A stretch of DNA of 64,000 nt from Helicobacter sp. TUL (GCF_002287135.1 NZ_NESU01000006.1:38566-102565); one strand, 5' to 3'; positions 25,478-36,381 are shown, counted from the first letter of the stretch. The notes: a model not told the origin generated them from the sequence alone. Program-made: numbers and translations.

Positions 25478-27703
25478 TTATAATGTCGTATCAATTTCAG
25501 AAAGTAGCTCGTATTTGATATGCGTATCAATTTCGGCATTGCTAAGCACCACGACTTTGCTAAGCGTATGGAATCTGTGGCGGTATTGTTCTATGAGATT
25601 TGAAACTCCCTTGCGGAGTCGATAATCTACAAGCAACACAGCAGGCACAATACCACGATCGCTTAGTTTTTGGGCTTCTGTGCTTATAGCGACACTTAGC
25701 GCTTCGGTTTCTTCGGCATTAAGTAAAAGCATACGATCTTTGAGTTTGCCAAAGAGGAATTGCTCCACGCGTGCAGAGAAAATCATAGCCTTAAGAATAT
25801 TGTCATCGGATTTGTATAAATCCGTGATTGTCCTAGAAAGTCTCGCGCGCACTTGTTCTACGAGGGCATCTGTGTCGTTTTGTAATTGTGGATATACATC
25901 TACAAGAGTTTCTAAGATTGTGATCATATCGCGGATAGGCACACCCTCTTTAAGTAAGCTTTGGAGCACTTTTTTAATGGTGCTAAGCGAAATGTTTTGT
26001 GCTTCAGATACGATTGTTGGGTATCGGTTGGAGAGTTTATTCATAAGGGTTTTTACTTCATCAATCGTGATAAACTCTTCGGCATACTCTTTGATGAGTT
26101 CTGTAAGGTGCGTGGTAATCACACTTGCAGGATCGATGATAGTATAGCCTTGAATTGCTGCTTCATCTTTTTGGGACATATCAATCCATAATGCGTCCAT
26201 ACCAAAGACTGGCTCTTTGACCGCAATGCCCTCGAGATTGCCTTTATCCATAACCATACCCACATCCATTGCAAGCATTTTGTCTGGGATCACACTACCG
26301 CTCCCAATAATCACGCTTTTAAGGATAATATTATAGGTATTTGGATCAAGATTGAGATTGTCTCTAATGCGCACTTGTGGAATCAAAAATCCATAATCAC
26401 TTGCTATTTTTTTGCGCATAGATCGTATGCGCTCTAGTAAATCACCATTTTGACGCACATCAACAAGTTTAATAAGATTATACCCAAGGTGAATCTCCAA
26501 AACCTCCACTTTGAGGGCTTCATTAAGCATTGCCTCTTCTTGTTCGCGAATTTCTTCCTCGCTTTTTTGTTCTTTTTGTCTTTTGTGGCGCTCTATATCT
26601 TCTGGAGTGCTAGGATTATCTTGGACAGGGGGTTTTGCTTTGATATTAAAATATTTATCAAGCCAAGATTCTATGGTATGGAAAAAACTCTTTGAATCTT
26701 CTCTACTTGCAAGCCATGCAATAAGAAAAAAGAATATTCCCACAAATCCAAGTGAAATAGGAAGTCCCGGCACAAGCGCAAACATACACAAAATAAACCC
26801 AACAATAAGTAAAATTTTGGCATTACCAATAATTTGTGTGACAATATCACTCGCAAAGCTTGTTTCACTGCTTTTTGCTGCACGCGTTGTGATGATACCT
26901 GTGGCTGTAGCGATGATGAGGGCAGGGATTTGTCCTACCAAGCCATCACCAATGGTAAGGATTGTGAATGTTTGTGCGCTTTGGGCAATACTAAGATTGT
27001 ATTCAAACACCCCAATAAGAAAGCCACCGATGATATTTACAAGCGTGATGATAATGGAAGCAATCGCATCGCCTTTGACAAACTTGCTAGCTCCATCCAT
27101 TGTGCCATAAAAATCTGCTTCTTGCTGGAGAGATTCTCTTCTTGCGCGTGCTTCTTCTTGAGTGATAAGTCCGGCATTTAAATCCGCATCGATTGCCATT
27201 TGCTTACCGGGCATTGCATCAAGTGTGAATCTCGCTCTTACTTCTGTGACGCGCGTTGATCCATTAGTAATCACGATAAGATTGACAATCACAAGAATAC
27301 TAAATACAATCACCCCTATGACATAGTTTCCTTCTGCAACAAAGCGACCAAAGGCATTAATAATGCTACTGACATTATTTGCGCCATTATGTCCTTCAGA
27401 GAGAATCATACGCGTGGTGGCGACATTGAGTGCGAGGCGATAGAGGGTTACGATAAGCAATATCGTAGGAAATGCCGAAAATTCGGTGGGTCTATCGATA
27501 TAAAGTGCCATAAGAATGATAAGCACTGAAAGCGCCAAAGAAATACTTAGCAAAAAATCAAGCACATAGCTAGGTAATGGCACGATAATGATCGCCATAA
27601 TGACAATCACAAAAAGCACAACACTTAAGTCTTTTGATCCCATAAGTGTGCGCATAAAAGGCATAATTTTTTGCGATAAGATTCTTTGTATAGTATCTGC
27701 CAA
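25478..27703 (-). CDS. flhA: Flagellar export gate protein FlhA
   Basis: 741 residues. The first 330 hold about eight membrane helices; between them is the FHIPEP region (RVTEVRARFTLDAMPGKQM, IDADLNAGLITQEEARARRE) which lines the proton path and gate. The cytoplasmic half (VLEIHLGYNLIKLVD to the end) forms the nine-fold ring that docks export substrates. In Helicobacter the export apparatus, through FlhA, also feeds into control of later flagellar gene classes via FlgS/FlgR. Length matches the family. Confidence 0.96.
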   Translation of the reverse strand: MADTIQRILSQKIMPFMRTLMGSKDLSVVLFVIVIMAIIIVPLPSYVLDFLLSISLALSVLIILMALYIDRPTEFSAFPTILLIVTLYRLALNVATTRMILSEGHNGANNVSSIINAFGRFVAEGNYVIGVIVFSILVIVNLIVITNGSTRVTEVRARFTLDAMPGKQMAIDADLNAGLITQEEARARRESLQQEADFYGTMDGASKFVKGDAIASIIITLVNIIGGFLIGVFEYNLSIAQSAQTFTILTIGDGLVGQIPALIIATATGIITTRAAKSSETSFASDIVTQIIGNAKILLIVGFILCMFALVPGLPISLGFVGIFFFLIAWLASREDSKSFFHTIESWLDKYFNIKAKPPVQDNPSTPEDIERHKRQKEQKSEEEIREQEEAMLNEALKVEVLEIHLGYNLIKLVDVRQNGDLLERIRSMRKKIASDYGFLIPQVRIRDNLNLDPNTYNIILKSVIIGSGSVIPDKMLAMDVGMVMDKGNLEGIAVKEPVFGMDALWIDMSQKDEAAIQGYTIIDPASVITTHLTELIKEYAEEFITIDEVKTLMNKLSNRYPTIVSEAQNISLSTIKKVLQSLLKEGVPIRDMITILETLVDVYPQLQNDTDALVEQVRARLSRTITDLYKSDDNILKAMIFSARVEQFLFGKLKDRMLLLNAEETEALSVAISTEAQKLSDRGIVPAVLLVDYRLRKGVSNLIEQYRHRFHTLSKVVVLSNAEIDTHIKYELLSEIDTTL

Positions 27704-27772
27704 ATTTACCCTTTTAGAAATACTGCAAATTTCTTTATGCTAGGATTGTAACGAGATTTATGTAAAACTTTG

Positions 27773-28564
27773 CTAAGTAAGCGCAAAAGTCTCTATCTGT
27801 TTGTCTTTAAACGCACACATATGTGTGTAACCAAGCTCTAGGGCAAGATTTTTACAAATCTCATAACCTGCGCCTACTTGCTCTAAGCTATGCGCATCTG
27901 ATGAAAAGGTGATAGGGATTTGCATATCTTTTGCCATTTCTAGGATATGTTGCGATGGGTATTGTTCTGCGCAGGGCTTACGCAATCCTGCGCTATTAAT
28001 TTCTAATGCGCATGCATTGTCTTTGATAGATTCTAGAGTTGTTTTAAGTTTGTGGTGCAGGGTAGGGGGTGGTGGATTGTTAAAAACTTTTAATAAATCA
28101 AAATGTCCAATGATTTGAAATAGCCCACTTTGTGCCATTGCTGTAATAGAATCTAAATAATCACTCCAACATTGTGTCATATCTGTGTGCTTGTAGTGTC
28201 CGATAAATTCAGGATTATCAAACCCCCAATCATTTAAAAAATGCACAGAACCTATAAGATAATCTACTTGGGCGTTTTGCACTTGGGATTCTATGAGATT
28301 TTCTTTGCCCTTGATAAAATCTACTTCTAAGCCTATGCGTATATCAATGCGTGTTTTGTAGGATTGGCGCAAGGATTGTAGGGTCTCAAAATACTCTGGA
28401 AGTTGTGCCAAAGACATACGATATTTGGTGTCAAATGCCATAGGCGCGTGGCAAGAGAAACCATAAACATCAATCCCAAGGGCAATGGCTTTTTGTATGT
28501 ATTCCTCTGGCGTGCCTGTAGCATGTTGGCATAAAGGCGTGTGATTGTGCAAATCAATACGCAT
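27773..28564 (-). CDS. PHP-domain histidinol-phosphatase-like protein
   Basis: 263 residues. Metal ligands of the PHP fold are in order: DLHNHTPLCQHA, IGLEVDF, IGSVHFL, IIGHFDLLK and FSSDAHSLEQVG. The order and length fit HisK/HisJ-type histidinol-phosphatases, the eighth step of histidine synthesis. H. pylori lacks this pathway, but several enterohepatic species keep it. No other his gene is in the window, so a different phosphoester substrate remains possible. Confidence 0.8.
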   Translation of the reverse strand: MRIDLHNHTPLCQHATGTPEEYIQKAIALGIDVYGFSCHAPMAFDTKYRMSLAQLPEYFETLQSLRQSYKTRIDIRIGLEVDFIKGKENLIESQVQNAQVDYLIGSVHFLNDWGFDNPEFIGHYKHTDMTQCWSDYLDSITAMAQSGLFQIIGHFDLLKVFNNPPPPTLHHKLKTTLESIKDNACALEINSAGLRKPCAEQYPSQHILEMAKDMQIPITFSSDAHSLEQVGAGYEICKNLALELGYTHMCAFKDKQIETFALT

Positions 28565-28573
28565 GATTGTAAC

Positions 28574-29782
28574 CTATTGAAAAAAATAATAAAACCATTC
28601 ACCACCAAAGCCATAATTATATAAAGACCATTCTTTTTCAGGATAGTCTCTGATAACTTGGAGATACAATACATATATTTTAGATACAAATGCAATCACG
28701 CAACCCAGAGTTAGTAAATACTTGTCATTGCGTAAAACTAAAAACAAAAAATATCCAAGTGGAATATAGAGGTAAATGGAGCTAAAGCGATGCAATAAGT
28801 GCACCAAAGATATTTGTGTACTTAGCAAAAATATTGCATAGCCTATGATAATCCATCTCCATTGTGGATCAATGTTGTGGCGATAAAAAAATCCTAGTAA
28901 TATAATCCCAAGAAGTATAAATGTTTTGATATTATAAGGACTAAATTTTTCTACATAACCTACATAAAATGGAAGTTTATTAGTCAAGATATCGGGCAGA
29001 AATGAGACATAAGAGAAAATTAAAGAAAAAAAAGAGCTTGTAAGCAAGAGCATACTTCCTATACCAATAATATATAATCCAAATTTATGGTGGTATCGCA
29101 AGAGATATAATATTATAAAAAAAATTGGTGCTGTGACATGACAACAAAATGCAATAGCTAAAAATAGTAGCATTTTTGGTTTAGTGGTTTGACTAAAGGC
29201 AAAAAGTATAAAGATTGTAGAATAAAGTTGGCGTAACAGATGAGTGGACATATAATAATAAAACATCAAAAGTGCTAAGAACACACATAATGCAGCTTCC
29301 TTTTTGTCGAATTTCTTGATTTCATAGATTTCTAACCATAGATAAAAAAGCAATGCAATACTTGCAGCATTAAGAAACATAAATGTTAAAGGTTGCATAT
29401 CGCCAAAAATGAGGGTCCATATTGCCCAATAAAGAGGAACAATAAATTCAAAACCCTTGTTAAAAGCAAAAATACCATCAATAATATCATAATACATAAG
29501 GTATTGGTAAACTCTGTAATAGTTCACAACATCAGACATAAATGGGACATCACCAAAGCTTAGCACACCACTAAAAATTATGCAAACTGCTAAAAGCACA
29601 CGCGTAATACTACTAGGATAAAAAAATGCTATGCCAAAGAGTATTATAGCACTAAGAAAAAATGCTATAGGTGCGCTAAACATTAGCACAGCATATGAAA
29701 TACAAACCATGAGCATTTCAATAAGGATACGTATAGATGAAGAATTCAGAGAATTTGATGTATATTGTAATTGTGTATTCAT
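28574..29782 (-). CDS. EpsG-like polytopic membrane protein, possible polysaccharide polymerase
   Basis: 402 residues with about 11-12 membrane helices and large aromatic content. The segment GVLSFGDVPFMSDVVNYYRV and the following loop resemble the EpsG/Wzy group that polymerises surface polysaccharide repeat units. Charged residues sit in one large loop, as in Wzy proteins. Local A+T is higher than in its neighbours, which would fit transfer. It abuts ubiE by one base and is followed by the PHP gene after 9. Function is a family-level guess. Confidence 0.6.
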   Translation of the reverse strand: MNTQLQYTSNSLNSSSIRILIEMLMVCISYAVLMFSAPIAFFLSAIILFGIAFFYPSSITRVLLAVCIIFSGVLSFGDVPFMSDVVNYYRVYQYLMYYDIIDGIFAFNKGFEFIVPLYWAIWTLIFGDMQPLTFMFLNAASIALLFYLWLEIYEIKKFDKKEAALCVFLALLMFYYYMSTHLLRQLYSTIFILFAFSQTTKPKMLLFLAIAFCCHVTAPIFFIILYLLRYHHKFGLYIIGIGSMLLLTSSFFSLIFSYVSFLPDILTNKLPFYVGYVEKFSPYNIKTFILLGIILLGFFYRHNIDPQWRWIIIGYAIFLLSTQISLVHLLHRFSSIYLYIPLGYFLFLVLRNDKYLLTLGCVIAFVSKIYVLYLQVIRDYPEKEWSLYNYGFGGEWFYYFFQ

Positions 29783-30502
29783 TTATTTGACCCCTACATA
29801 TAGTGTGGCTACATTGGCGCTATAGCCCTTAAGGAGGAGCGTGCGTATGCCTCGCTCTTGCATAAGTGCTTCTAGTTCATTTGCGCTTACAAAATTTTGC
29901 ATAGATTGTGGCAGATATTGGTATGCTTTGAGATTTGATGAAATGATCCCACCTATAAATGGAAGGATTTTGGTTGTGTAAAAACTCATACATTTTTGGA
30001 GCAGGGTTGTGTTTTGTGGTTTGAAAAATTCTAAAATCACCACTATACCATTTGGCTTTAGCACACGCACAAACTCATCAAGTGCTTGTTTGTATTCCAA
30101 AACATTGCGCAGTCCAAAGGATATAGAGAGAATATCAATGCTTTGATCTGCAAATGGGAGTTTTTTTGCTTCGCCCTTGAGTAATTCTATGTTTGTGTCA
30201 AGATTATGCAGTTTTTCTTGTGCGACTTTTAGCATTTCCTCGGAAGGATCATATCCATAAATTTGCTCTATGTGTGTATCTTTTGGGGCATTATGAATCC
30301 AAGAAGTAATCATATCACCACTTCCACAAGCTATATCAGCTATGACGATGTTATGTCGTGTTTTTAGCTCCAAAAATGCGAGACGACACGCCTCCTTGCG
30401 CCATGCCCTATCAATCCCCAAACTCATAGCGCGATTTGCTAAGTCATATTTTGGTGCGATCGCATTAAACATATCAATGATTTGTGTTTGCTTATCTTGC
30501 AT
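29783..30502 (-). CDS. ubiE: Demethylmenaquinone methyltransferase
   Basis: 239 residues of the UbiE/MenG family. The SAM motif is IADIACGSGDMI; FGLRNVLEYKQALDEFVRVLKP and VVILEFFKP are the family-specific lines. It methylates the quinone ring, here probably in menaquinone made by the futalosine route used in Helicobacter. It starts 2 bases after argH ends. Confidence 0.92.
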   Translation of the reverse strand: MQDKQTQIIDMFNAIAPKYDLANRAMSLGIDRAWRKEACRLAFLELKTRHNIVIADIACGSGDMITSWIHNAPKDTHIEQIYGYDPSEEMLKVAQEKLHNLDTNIELLKGEAKKLPFADQSIDILSISFGLRNVLEYKQALDEFVRVLKPNGIVVILEFFKPQNTTLLQKCMSFYTTKILPFIGGIISSNLKAYQYLPQSMQNFVSANELEALMQERGIRTLLLKGYSANVATLYVGVK

Positions 30503-30504
30503 AG

Positions 30505-31902
30505 TTACTCCATAGCGCTTTTTGCTTGTGTGATAAAGGCTTCTAAACTTGCAATTTGTGCAAGTGTTTGCGCGCTTGCTGTGCCGCCTAAAGAATTGCG
30601 CGCCTCCATGCTAGATTCTATGTCAAGCACCGCACTTGCGCCATCTTTGATCCGAGAATCTATACTTTGGAGCTCTTGTTGTGTGAGTGTGCTTATATCC
30701 ACGCCCTTTTTTTCTGCATATGCCACGACTTTGCCTGTGATATGGTGAGAATCTCTAAATGGTATCCCACATTCGCGCACCAAAAAATCCGCCAAATCTG
30801 TAGCGCTTAAATGCCCTTTGGTAGCCATTTTCCGCATATTTTGTGTATGAAAGGTTGTTGTAGCTAGACATTCTTTGAGGATTTGGAGTGAAATTTTGGC
30901 AGTATGCACACTATCAAAAACATTTTCTTTGTCTTCTTGCGTGTCTTTATTATAGGCAAGAGGGAGAGATTTCATCACACTTAAAAGCGCCATAAGATTC
31001 CCAAAGCTTCTCCCGCTTTTTCCACGCAAAAGCTCTGGGACATCGGGATTTTTCTTTTGTGGCATAATCGAACTACCTGTGCTATAGGCATCACTTAGTG
31101 TGATAAAGCCAAATTCTACGCTGCTCCAAAGCACAAGTTCCTCACTTATGCGTGAGATGTGCATCATCAGCATAGCAATATCATAGAGTAAATCAAGCGC
31201 AAAGTCCCTATCGCTTACAGAATCCATAGCATTAAGTGTGGGCGCGCTAAATCCTAATTCCTTGGCGACAAATTCCCTATCATTGCCATAAGGTGTGCCT
31301 GCGAGCGCACCAGATCCTAGAGAGGAGAAATTGTTGCGTATAAAGCTATCTTGAAATCTCTGCACATCGCGTTGTAGTGAGCAGCACCACGCTACAATAT
31401 GAAATGCAAGGCTGACAGGTTGGGCGTGTTGGAGATGTGTCATACCGGGCATAATAGTGTGCGTATGGTCTTTGGCAATAGTAAGGAGGGTTTGCATGAG
31501 TGCCAATATAGAATCTCTAAGAGATTTGTTAGCCCTAAGACTAAAGAGACGAAAATCAAGTGCTACTTGATCATTTCTGCTGCGTGCAGTATGGAGTTTT
31601 TTGCCACTTTCACCGATGAGTTGTGTGAGTTTGGATTCTATTGCCATATGGATATCTTCATCGCTGTTGCTAAAGACAAATTCTCCAGATTCAATCATAG
31701 TAGCGATTGTATCTAAGCCACCCATAATTGAATCTAATTCATCTTGCGTTAAAATCCCTATGTTTTTTAGCATTTTGGCATGTGCTCTTGATCCTTCTAT
31801 ATCTTCACGCCACATTTGCCAATCAAATCCAATAGAGGCATTGAAGTCTTCAAGCAGTTTGCTAGATTCACTCTCAAAACGCCCACCCCATAGTTTTGCC
31901 AT
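30505..31902 (-). CDS. argH: Argininosuccinate lyase
   Basis: About 465 residues. ArgH releases arginine and fumarate from argininosuccinate. Signatures: [51 protein letters not shown] and the loop [20 protein letters not shown] with the catalytic Ser. The ATG at 31902 has GGAG five bases upstream; the GTG two codons earlier overlaps that site. H. pylori lacks arginine synthesis, so this gene marks a non-pylori lineage. Confidence 0.95.
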   Translation of the reverse strand: MAKLWGGRFESESSKLLEDFNASIGFDWQMWREDIEGSRAHAKMLKNIGILTQDELDSIMGGLDTIATMIESGEFVFSNSDEDIHMAIESKLTQLIGESGKKLHTARSRNDQVALDFRLFSLRANKSLRDSILALMQTLLTIAKDHTHTIMPGMTHLQHAQPVSLAFHIVAWCCSLQRDVQRFQDSFIRNNFSSLGSGALAGTPYGNDREFVAKELGFSAPTLNAMDSVSDRDFALDLLYDIAMLMMHISRISEELVLWSSVEFGFITLSDAYSTGSSIMPQKKNPDVPELLRGKSGRSFGNLMALLSVMKSLPLAYNKDTQEDKENVFDSVHTAKISLQILKECLATTTFHTQNMRKMATKGHLSATDLADFLVRECGIPFRDSHHITGKVVAYAEKKGVDISTLTQQELQSIDSRIKDGASAVLDIESSMEARNSLGGTASAQTLAQIASLEAFITQAKSAME

Positions 31903-31910
31903 ACGCACTC

Positions 31911-32357
31911 CTAAAATGGTTTGATGACTACAAAAATCACGATTGCTATAAGACAGAGTGTGGGAAATTCATTAAAGATTCTAAAAAATTTGCCACTTTT
32001 TTGACAGCTGCCATTGCCTAGTGTTTTGATGAAATATCCACATAAAAAGTGATATATCACAAGAAACACTACAAATAAAAGCTTGGCATGAAACCACCCA
32101 CCATTGGTAAAAATACTCGTATTTGCAAGTATGAGTGCCATACCGCTAAAGATTGTTACTACAAATGCAGGCATACCTATATAAGCATAAAGGCGTTGTT
32201 CTTGTAATTTTACAATTGCAATAAAATCTTTGTTGTCTCGATGTTGGGCGTGATATACAAATAACCTAGGGAGATAAAATAACATCGCCATCCAAGAAAT
32301 AAGTGCAAGAAGATGCAAGACTTTGAATTCCAAATAATATGTGCTAAAAAACTCCAT
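31911..32357 (-). CDS. hemJ: Protoporphyrinogen oxidase HemJ
   Basis: 148 residues, four membrane helices. The opening [20 protein letters not shown], with the conserved His and the FYLPRL turn, and the ending ILRFNEFPT-like segment ([17 protein letters not shown]) match HemJ. The enzyme makes protoporphyrin IX in the inner membrane. The start at 32357 follows AAGGAGTTTATTT; the frame is open to 32432 but that part overlaps the YigZ gene and gives a poor N-terminus. Confidence 0.9.
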   Translation of the reverse strand: MEFFSTYYLEFKVLHLLALISWMAMLFYLPRLFVYHAQHRDNKDFIAIVKLQEQRLYAYIGMPAFVVTIFSGMALILANTSIFTNGGWFHAKLLFVVFLVIYHFLCGYFIKTLGNGSCQKSGKFFRIFNEFPTLCLIAIVIFVVIKPF

Positions 32358-32383
32358 AAATAAACTCCTTAACAAAGATATGA

Positions 32384-33022
32384 TTATAGCGTATTTTTTA
32401 ATGTATCTAGTGCTTTTTGTGTCCCAGAGCACAAAATTTCTATGCTAGATTCTCTAAAATTTTGTTTTGAGAGTGTGATATCAAGATTTTTGGCAAGATA
32501 TTGTAATTTGGAAAACTGCGTGTAAGGAATGCAAAGAGCAAGAGTGTGTTTTTGGATAAAAGGAATGAGAGTGTGCGCGGCTTTGGCGTTATGGAGTGCT
32601 GCATGTGTCGCAGCAGTGTAGGCTCTTACCAATCCTCCTACCCCAAGCAATGTGCCACCAAAATATCGCACAACTACACAGCCTACATTCACAAGGCATT
32701 CACCCCTTAGGACATTGAGACAAGGCACACCTGAGCTACCTTTTGGCTCTCCATCATCACTAGAAGATTCTATGATACTAGCTTCTGTATTGTCATTTTG
32801 TGCATACGCAAAAGCCCGCATAGCACTTACAAAATGCACAGCCTTAGTATGCTTGGGTTTGAGTGTTTGTATATAATGTTGCAAGATAAGCTTTGGCGTG
32901 GGCGCGTGTATATCGCATTCTATAGGAAAGATAAAGGCTAAAAATTTTGATCCCTTAGATTCAAACATACCCTCTGTATCTTGTGTGAGAGTAAAGCATT
33001 GTTTGGTAGAGGGGTTTTGCAT
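32384..33022 (-). CDS. YigZ/IMPACT family protein
   Basis: About 212 residues. N-terminal half: ESKGSKFLAFIFPIECD and SSDDGEPKGSSGVPCLNVLR, followed by VGCVVVRYFGGTLLGVGGLV, the unmistakable IMPACT-family line. The C-terminal half is the small DUF1949-type domain. The family binds nucleic acids or ribosome-associated factors and affects translation; the bacterial role is unsettled. The start at 33022 is chosen because the longer frame overlaps the META gene. It overlaps that gene's stop by none and lies 4 bases away. Confidence 0.85.
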   Translation of the reverse strand: MQNPSTKQCFTLTQDTEGMFESKGSKFLAFIFPIECDIHAPTPKLILQHYIQTLKPKHTKAVHFVSAMRAFAYAQNDNTEASIIESSSDDGEPKGSSGVPCLNVLRGECLVNVGCVVVRYFGGTLLGVGGLVRAYTAATHAALHNAKAAHTLIPFIQKHTLALCIPYTQFSKLQYLAKNLDITLSKQNFRESSIEILCSGTQKALDTLKNTL

Positions 33023-33026
33023 GTGT

Positions 33027-33512
33027 TTAGGGTATGAGAAAATAGGCTTTGAATCTATTGGCGAGAATAAGCATATTTTGGGACGCCTTGCTATCGTATA
33101 AATCTGGATTTGTGATTTGTCCATAGGTGCTTAGGCGATCTTTGTATTCTTGTAGCGTGATGATGTCGTATTCCCCTTCAAGACTACGCAAAAACTCAAA
33201 TTCATAATCCATAACTTCTTGAGATTCACAAAGTTTGCGCGTAAAGGTGCGCTTGGTGATAATAAGCTTATTTTGCTCAATTTGTATGTTAGCTGTGTAG
33301 TTATTACACCCCGTATTGCCATAGATTCTATTTTGTTGCGTGTCAAAAATCATAGTAGCATCTTGTGGTGCAAAAAGCACTTTGGTATCGATACTTAGTC
33401 GATAAGCTTTCCATTCTTTATCCGAGAGGGTTTTTGGTTTGATATTTGTAGAGCACGCCCAAAACAAACATACATATATTATCGCACAAACACAGGCACT
33501 AAGATATTTCAT
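33027..33512 (-). CDS. META-domain lipoprotein
   Basis: 161 residues. A lipoprotein signal (IIYVCLFWAC, Cys20) is followed by a META/HslJ-like domain: KEWKAYRLSIDTKVLF, MIFDTQQNRIYGNTGCNNY and LIITKRTFTRKLC, where the pair of cysteines in GNTGCNNY and RKLC is typical. HslJ-type proteins are outer-membrane or periplasmic stress-related proteins of unclear mechanism. Located between murI and yigZ, all on one strand. Confidence 0.75.
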   Translation of the reverse strand: MKYLSACVCAIIYVCLFWACSTNIKPKTLSDKEWKAYRLSIDTKVLFAPQDATMIFDTQQNRIYGNTGCNNYTANIQIEQNKLIITKRTFTRKLCESQEVMDYEFEFLRSLEGEYDIITLQEYKDRLSTYGQITNPDLYDSKASQNMLILANRFKAYFLIP

Positions 33513-33522
33513 TTATACACTC

Positions 33523-34278
33523 TTAGGGCATATAAAGGTTACCAAGCCACGCTTTTGCGGTGTGTTTTAGTGCATTGACATCATCACTTGCAAAAAATTC
33601 TAAAGAATGCAATGGGCGTTGTGTAGGTAAATGATAGGTGCTTTGAATATATTCTACAATCGCTTCACCACTATGAATAAGGATTGTATCTTTACCAAAA
33701 TATGCGCTAAGAGCGTGAGCAATGAGCGGAAAATGCGTGCAACCTAAAATAAGTGCATCAGGGGGATTGTATCCACTAAAGTAATATTCTAGCAATGCTT
33801 GCATAGGTTTGCCATCATAGATTCCCTCTTCGACAAATGGCACAAAAAGCCCCGTTGCTAGACTTTTTACATTACAAAAACCTTTTTCTTGGAGTTTGGT
33901 AGCATAAAGATTTGAAGCAATTGTAGCTTTTGTGGCAATTACAAGGATAGAAGAATCCTTAGAAGAGAGTTTGTTTTGTGTAGCAAGCACACCGGGCGTG
34001 ATAACTCCTATAACTGGGAATGGAGCATTTTGACTAAGTGAATCTAGCGCGTATGCACTTGCAGTATTACAAGCTACAACAAGCATATCGATATGTTGAG
34101 AGACAAAAAAATCAAGTGCTTGGAGAGAAAATCGGATAATGGTTTGCTTGTCTTTGGTTCCATATGGGACACGAGCGGTATCGCCATAATATACGATAGA
34201 TTCAAAAAGTTTGGCTTCCAAAAGACTTTTTAAAACGCTAAGTCCTCCAACACCACTATCAAACACGCCGACTTTCAT
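33523..34278 (-). CDS. murI: Glutamate racemase
   Basis: 251 residues. MurI supplies D-glutamate for peptidoglycan. The two catalytic cysteines are visible in MLVVACNTASAYALD and LILGCTHFPLIA; the opening VGVFDSGVGGLSVLKSLL and YYGDTARVPYGTK complete the active site. It follows rho after 8 bases, the same pair as in H. pylori. Confidence 0.96.
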   Translation of the reverse strand: MKVGVFDSGVGGLSVLKSLLEAKLFESIVYYGDTARVPYGTKDKQTIIRFSLQALDFFVSQHIDMLVVACNTASAYALDSLSQNAPFPVIGVITPGVLATQNKLSSKDSSILVIATKATIASNLYATKLQEKGFCNVKSLATGLFVPFVEEGIYDGKPMQALLEYYFSGYNPPDALILGCTHFPLIAHALSAYFGKDTILIHSGEAIVEYIQSTYHLPTQRPLHSLEFFASDDVNALKHTAKAWLGNLYMP

Positions 34279-34286
34279 AGCTTTAC

Positions 34287-35582
34287 TTATTCTTGGGGAT
34301 TCATAGCATTTAAAAATTCTTCATTATCTTGAGTTTGTTTCATTTTACTATAGATGAAACTTAGTGCTTCCACATCATCCATTGTATGCATTACATTACG
34401 CAACATCCATACTTTTGTGAGCTTATCTTTGCCAAGTAGCAACTCATCTTTGCGTGTGCCGGATTTGAGAATATCAAGTGCTGGATAGATTCGGCGATCC
34501 GCAACACTACGCGCAAGGACAATTTCGCTATTTCCTGTGCCTTTAAATTCCTCAAAAATCACCTCGTCCATGCGCGATCCTGTATCAATAAGTGCAGTAG
34601 CGATAATAGTGAGACTACCGCCTTGCTCGATATTGCGAGCCGCACCAAAAAATCGCTTTGGTTTATGCAAGGCATTTGCATCAACCCCACCGCTTAGCAC
34701 TTTGCCACTAGAGGGCGTGGCGGCGTTATATGCGCGTGCTAATCGTGTGATAGAATCTAATAAAATCACGACATCTTTGCCCATTTCTACCTTGCGTTTA
34801 GCGCTTTCTATGACAAGTTCAGCGACACGAATATGATTTGTTGCAGGGAGATCAAATGTTGAGCTAAATACTTGTCCTTTGACGCTACGCTCCATATCGG
34901 TTACTTCCTCTGGGCGTTCATCTACCAAAAGCACCATGAGTTCAACTTCTGGGTGATTTTTGGCTATACCATGCGCGAGTTCTTTCATAAGTTCAGTTTT
35001 TCCTGTGCGTGGTGGAGCAACAATAAGTGCGCGTTGCCCCTTGCCTATAGGCGTGAAGAGATCAAGCATTCTACCTGTTACCATATCGGATTGATATTCA
35101 AGTTTAAGTTGCTCTATAGGGAAAAGTGGTGTGAGATTATCAAAAAGTGGGCGATTTTTGATTTCATCAAGTGAGATAAAATTGACCGCTTCGATTTTTA
35201 AAAGCGCATAGTAGCGTTCTTGATCTTTTGGTGGGCGCACCTGTCCCATTACTATATCACCATTTCTTAGTGCAAAACGGCGAATCTGGCTCTGTGAGAC
35301 ATAGGTATCGTTTTGGCTATTACTAAAGCTTTTATCAGATGCACGCAAAAATCCGTGTCCATCAGGCATAATTTCTAAGATTCCTGTAAGAAGAATGTAG
35401 CCACCTTGCGTAACTTGGGTTTTTAGAATCTCAAAGATGAGATCTTGTCGGAGATATTCTTGTGGATTTTCAATACCGAGTTTTTTAGCAATTTCAATTA
35501 GTTTAGCAACAGAGCTTGATTTAAGATCTTCTATTTTATAACCTTCTACTGGTGTATGCGTTCGTGTTTTTTCATTAGCCAT
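34287..35582 (-). CDS. rho: Transcription termination factor Rho
   Basis: 431 residues. N-terminal helical part ([19 protein letters not shown]), the RNA-binding cold-shock fold ([40 protein letters not shown]), then the ATPase: Walker A in [16 protein letters not shown], the [16 protein letters not shown] line, and the secondary site loop with [19 protein letters not shown]. It ends transcription at unstructured C-rich RNA. The lack of strong U-run terminators elsewhere in this window fits a broad use of Rho. Confidence 0.97.
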   Translation of the reverse strand: MANEKTRTHTPVEGYKIEDLKSSSVAKLIEIAKKLGIENPQEYLRQDLIFEILKTQVTQGGYILLTGILEIMPDGHGFLRASDKSFSNSQNDTYVSQSQIRRFALRNGDIVMGQVRPPKDQERYYALLKIEAVNFISLDEIKNRPLFDNLTPLFPIEQLKLEYQSDMVTGRMLDLFTPIGKGQRALIVAPPRTGKTELMKELAHGIAKNHPEVELMVLLVDERPEEVTDMERSVKGQVFSSTFDLPATNHIRVAELVIESAKRKVEMGKDVVILLDSITRLARAYNAATPSSGKVLSGGVDANALHKPKRFFGAARNIEQGGSLTIIATALIDTGSRMDEVIFEEFKGTGNSEIVLARSVADRRIYPALDILKSGTRKDELLLGKDKLTKVWMLRNVMHTMDDVEALSFIYSKMKQTQDNEEFLNAMNPQE

Positions 35583-35683
35583 TTAAGTCCTTAGTGAAGT
35601 AAGTTGAAGTTTTAGAGCAGTAAAATTAGCCATTGTAGCGATTTTTTGCTTAATTCTGCGTAAAGATCGCTATTTGCTTCATT

Positions 35684-36355
35684 TTATAATTGCATATTTT
35701 CAAGTAAAAAATCTTGATGAAAACGATACATTTTGTTGCGGACCTTGATAAGAATTCCTGCGTCCATAAGTTGCTTAAAGGTTTTGACAATCGTTGGTTT
35801 GCTGACATTAAGATGTAGCAAAATATCTTCATACGATCCGTGAAAAATCTTATCTTCATCGCAATGTTCGATGAGGAATTTAACAATTTCTATTTTTTTG
35901 CCACCAACAAAGGTAGAAATAGCCTTAATAAGGAGACTTTGTGCTTCTATTTCTTTGGCTTGGACAAAAGGTAAAATCGCCTTTTGCAAGACTTTTAGTA
36001 GCGAATCTATTTCGATAGGCTTTAGAATATAGTTATCTACTCTAAGATTAATAGCTTCCAAAAGATATTTAACTTCAGTGTGTGCGGAAGTAATGACAAT
36101 AGGGACATTTGGTTGGGTAGAATGGCGGATAAGCCCCACAAGATCTAGTCCACTAAGTTTTGGCATTAAAATATCAGTAAGCACTACATCAATTTTGTGC
36201 TGATTAAATAAATGCCACGCTTCTTGTCCATTTTTTGCCAAAATAAGTCGTCCAACATAATCTTCTAGCACCATTGCAGTGAGTTTTAGCGTATCTTGAT
36301 CATCTTCTGCATAGAGGATCGTCAAATCTTTTAAGCTACGCTTAGGGTGATTCAT
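35684..36355 (-). CDS. Two-component response regulator with winged-helix-like output
   Basis: 223 residues. Receiver domain: acidic pocket YAEDDQ (Asp18-19), phosphate acceptor Asp61 in VVLTDILMPKLSGLDLV, Thr/Ser in VITSAH and Lys in NYILKPIEID. The C-terminal 75 residues (VKFLIEHCDEDKIFHGSYED, LNVSKPTIVKTFKQLMDAGI) read like a short winged helix of the type used for on/off repressors rather than the OmpR form. It is encoded just after the histidine kinase at 36382-37875 and is surely its partner. It could be the counterpart of H. pylori CrdR, but I am not certain. Confidence 0.8.
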   Translation of the reverse strand: MNHPKRSLKDLTILYAEDDQDTLKLTAMVLEDYVGRLILAKNGQEAWHLFNQHKIDVVLTDILMPKLSGLDLVGLIRHSTQPNVPIVITSAHTEVKYLLEAINLRVDNYILKPIEIDSLLKVLQKAILPFVQAKEIEAQSLLIKAISTFVGGKKIEIVKFLIEHCDEDKIFHGSYEDILLHLNVSKPTIVKTFKQLMDAGILIKVRNKMYRFHQDFLLENMQL

Positions 36356-36381
36356 ACTTTATCTCCTTGTGTGGTTTAGCT

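Noticed and set aside
26511..27110. A 199-residue plus-strand frame opposite flhA
   Set aside because: Shadow of the FlhA membrane region; no start signal, no motif.
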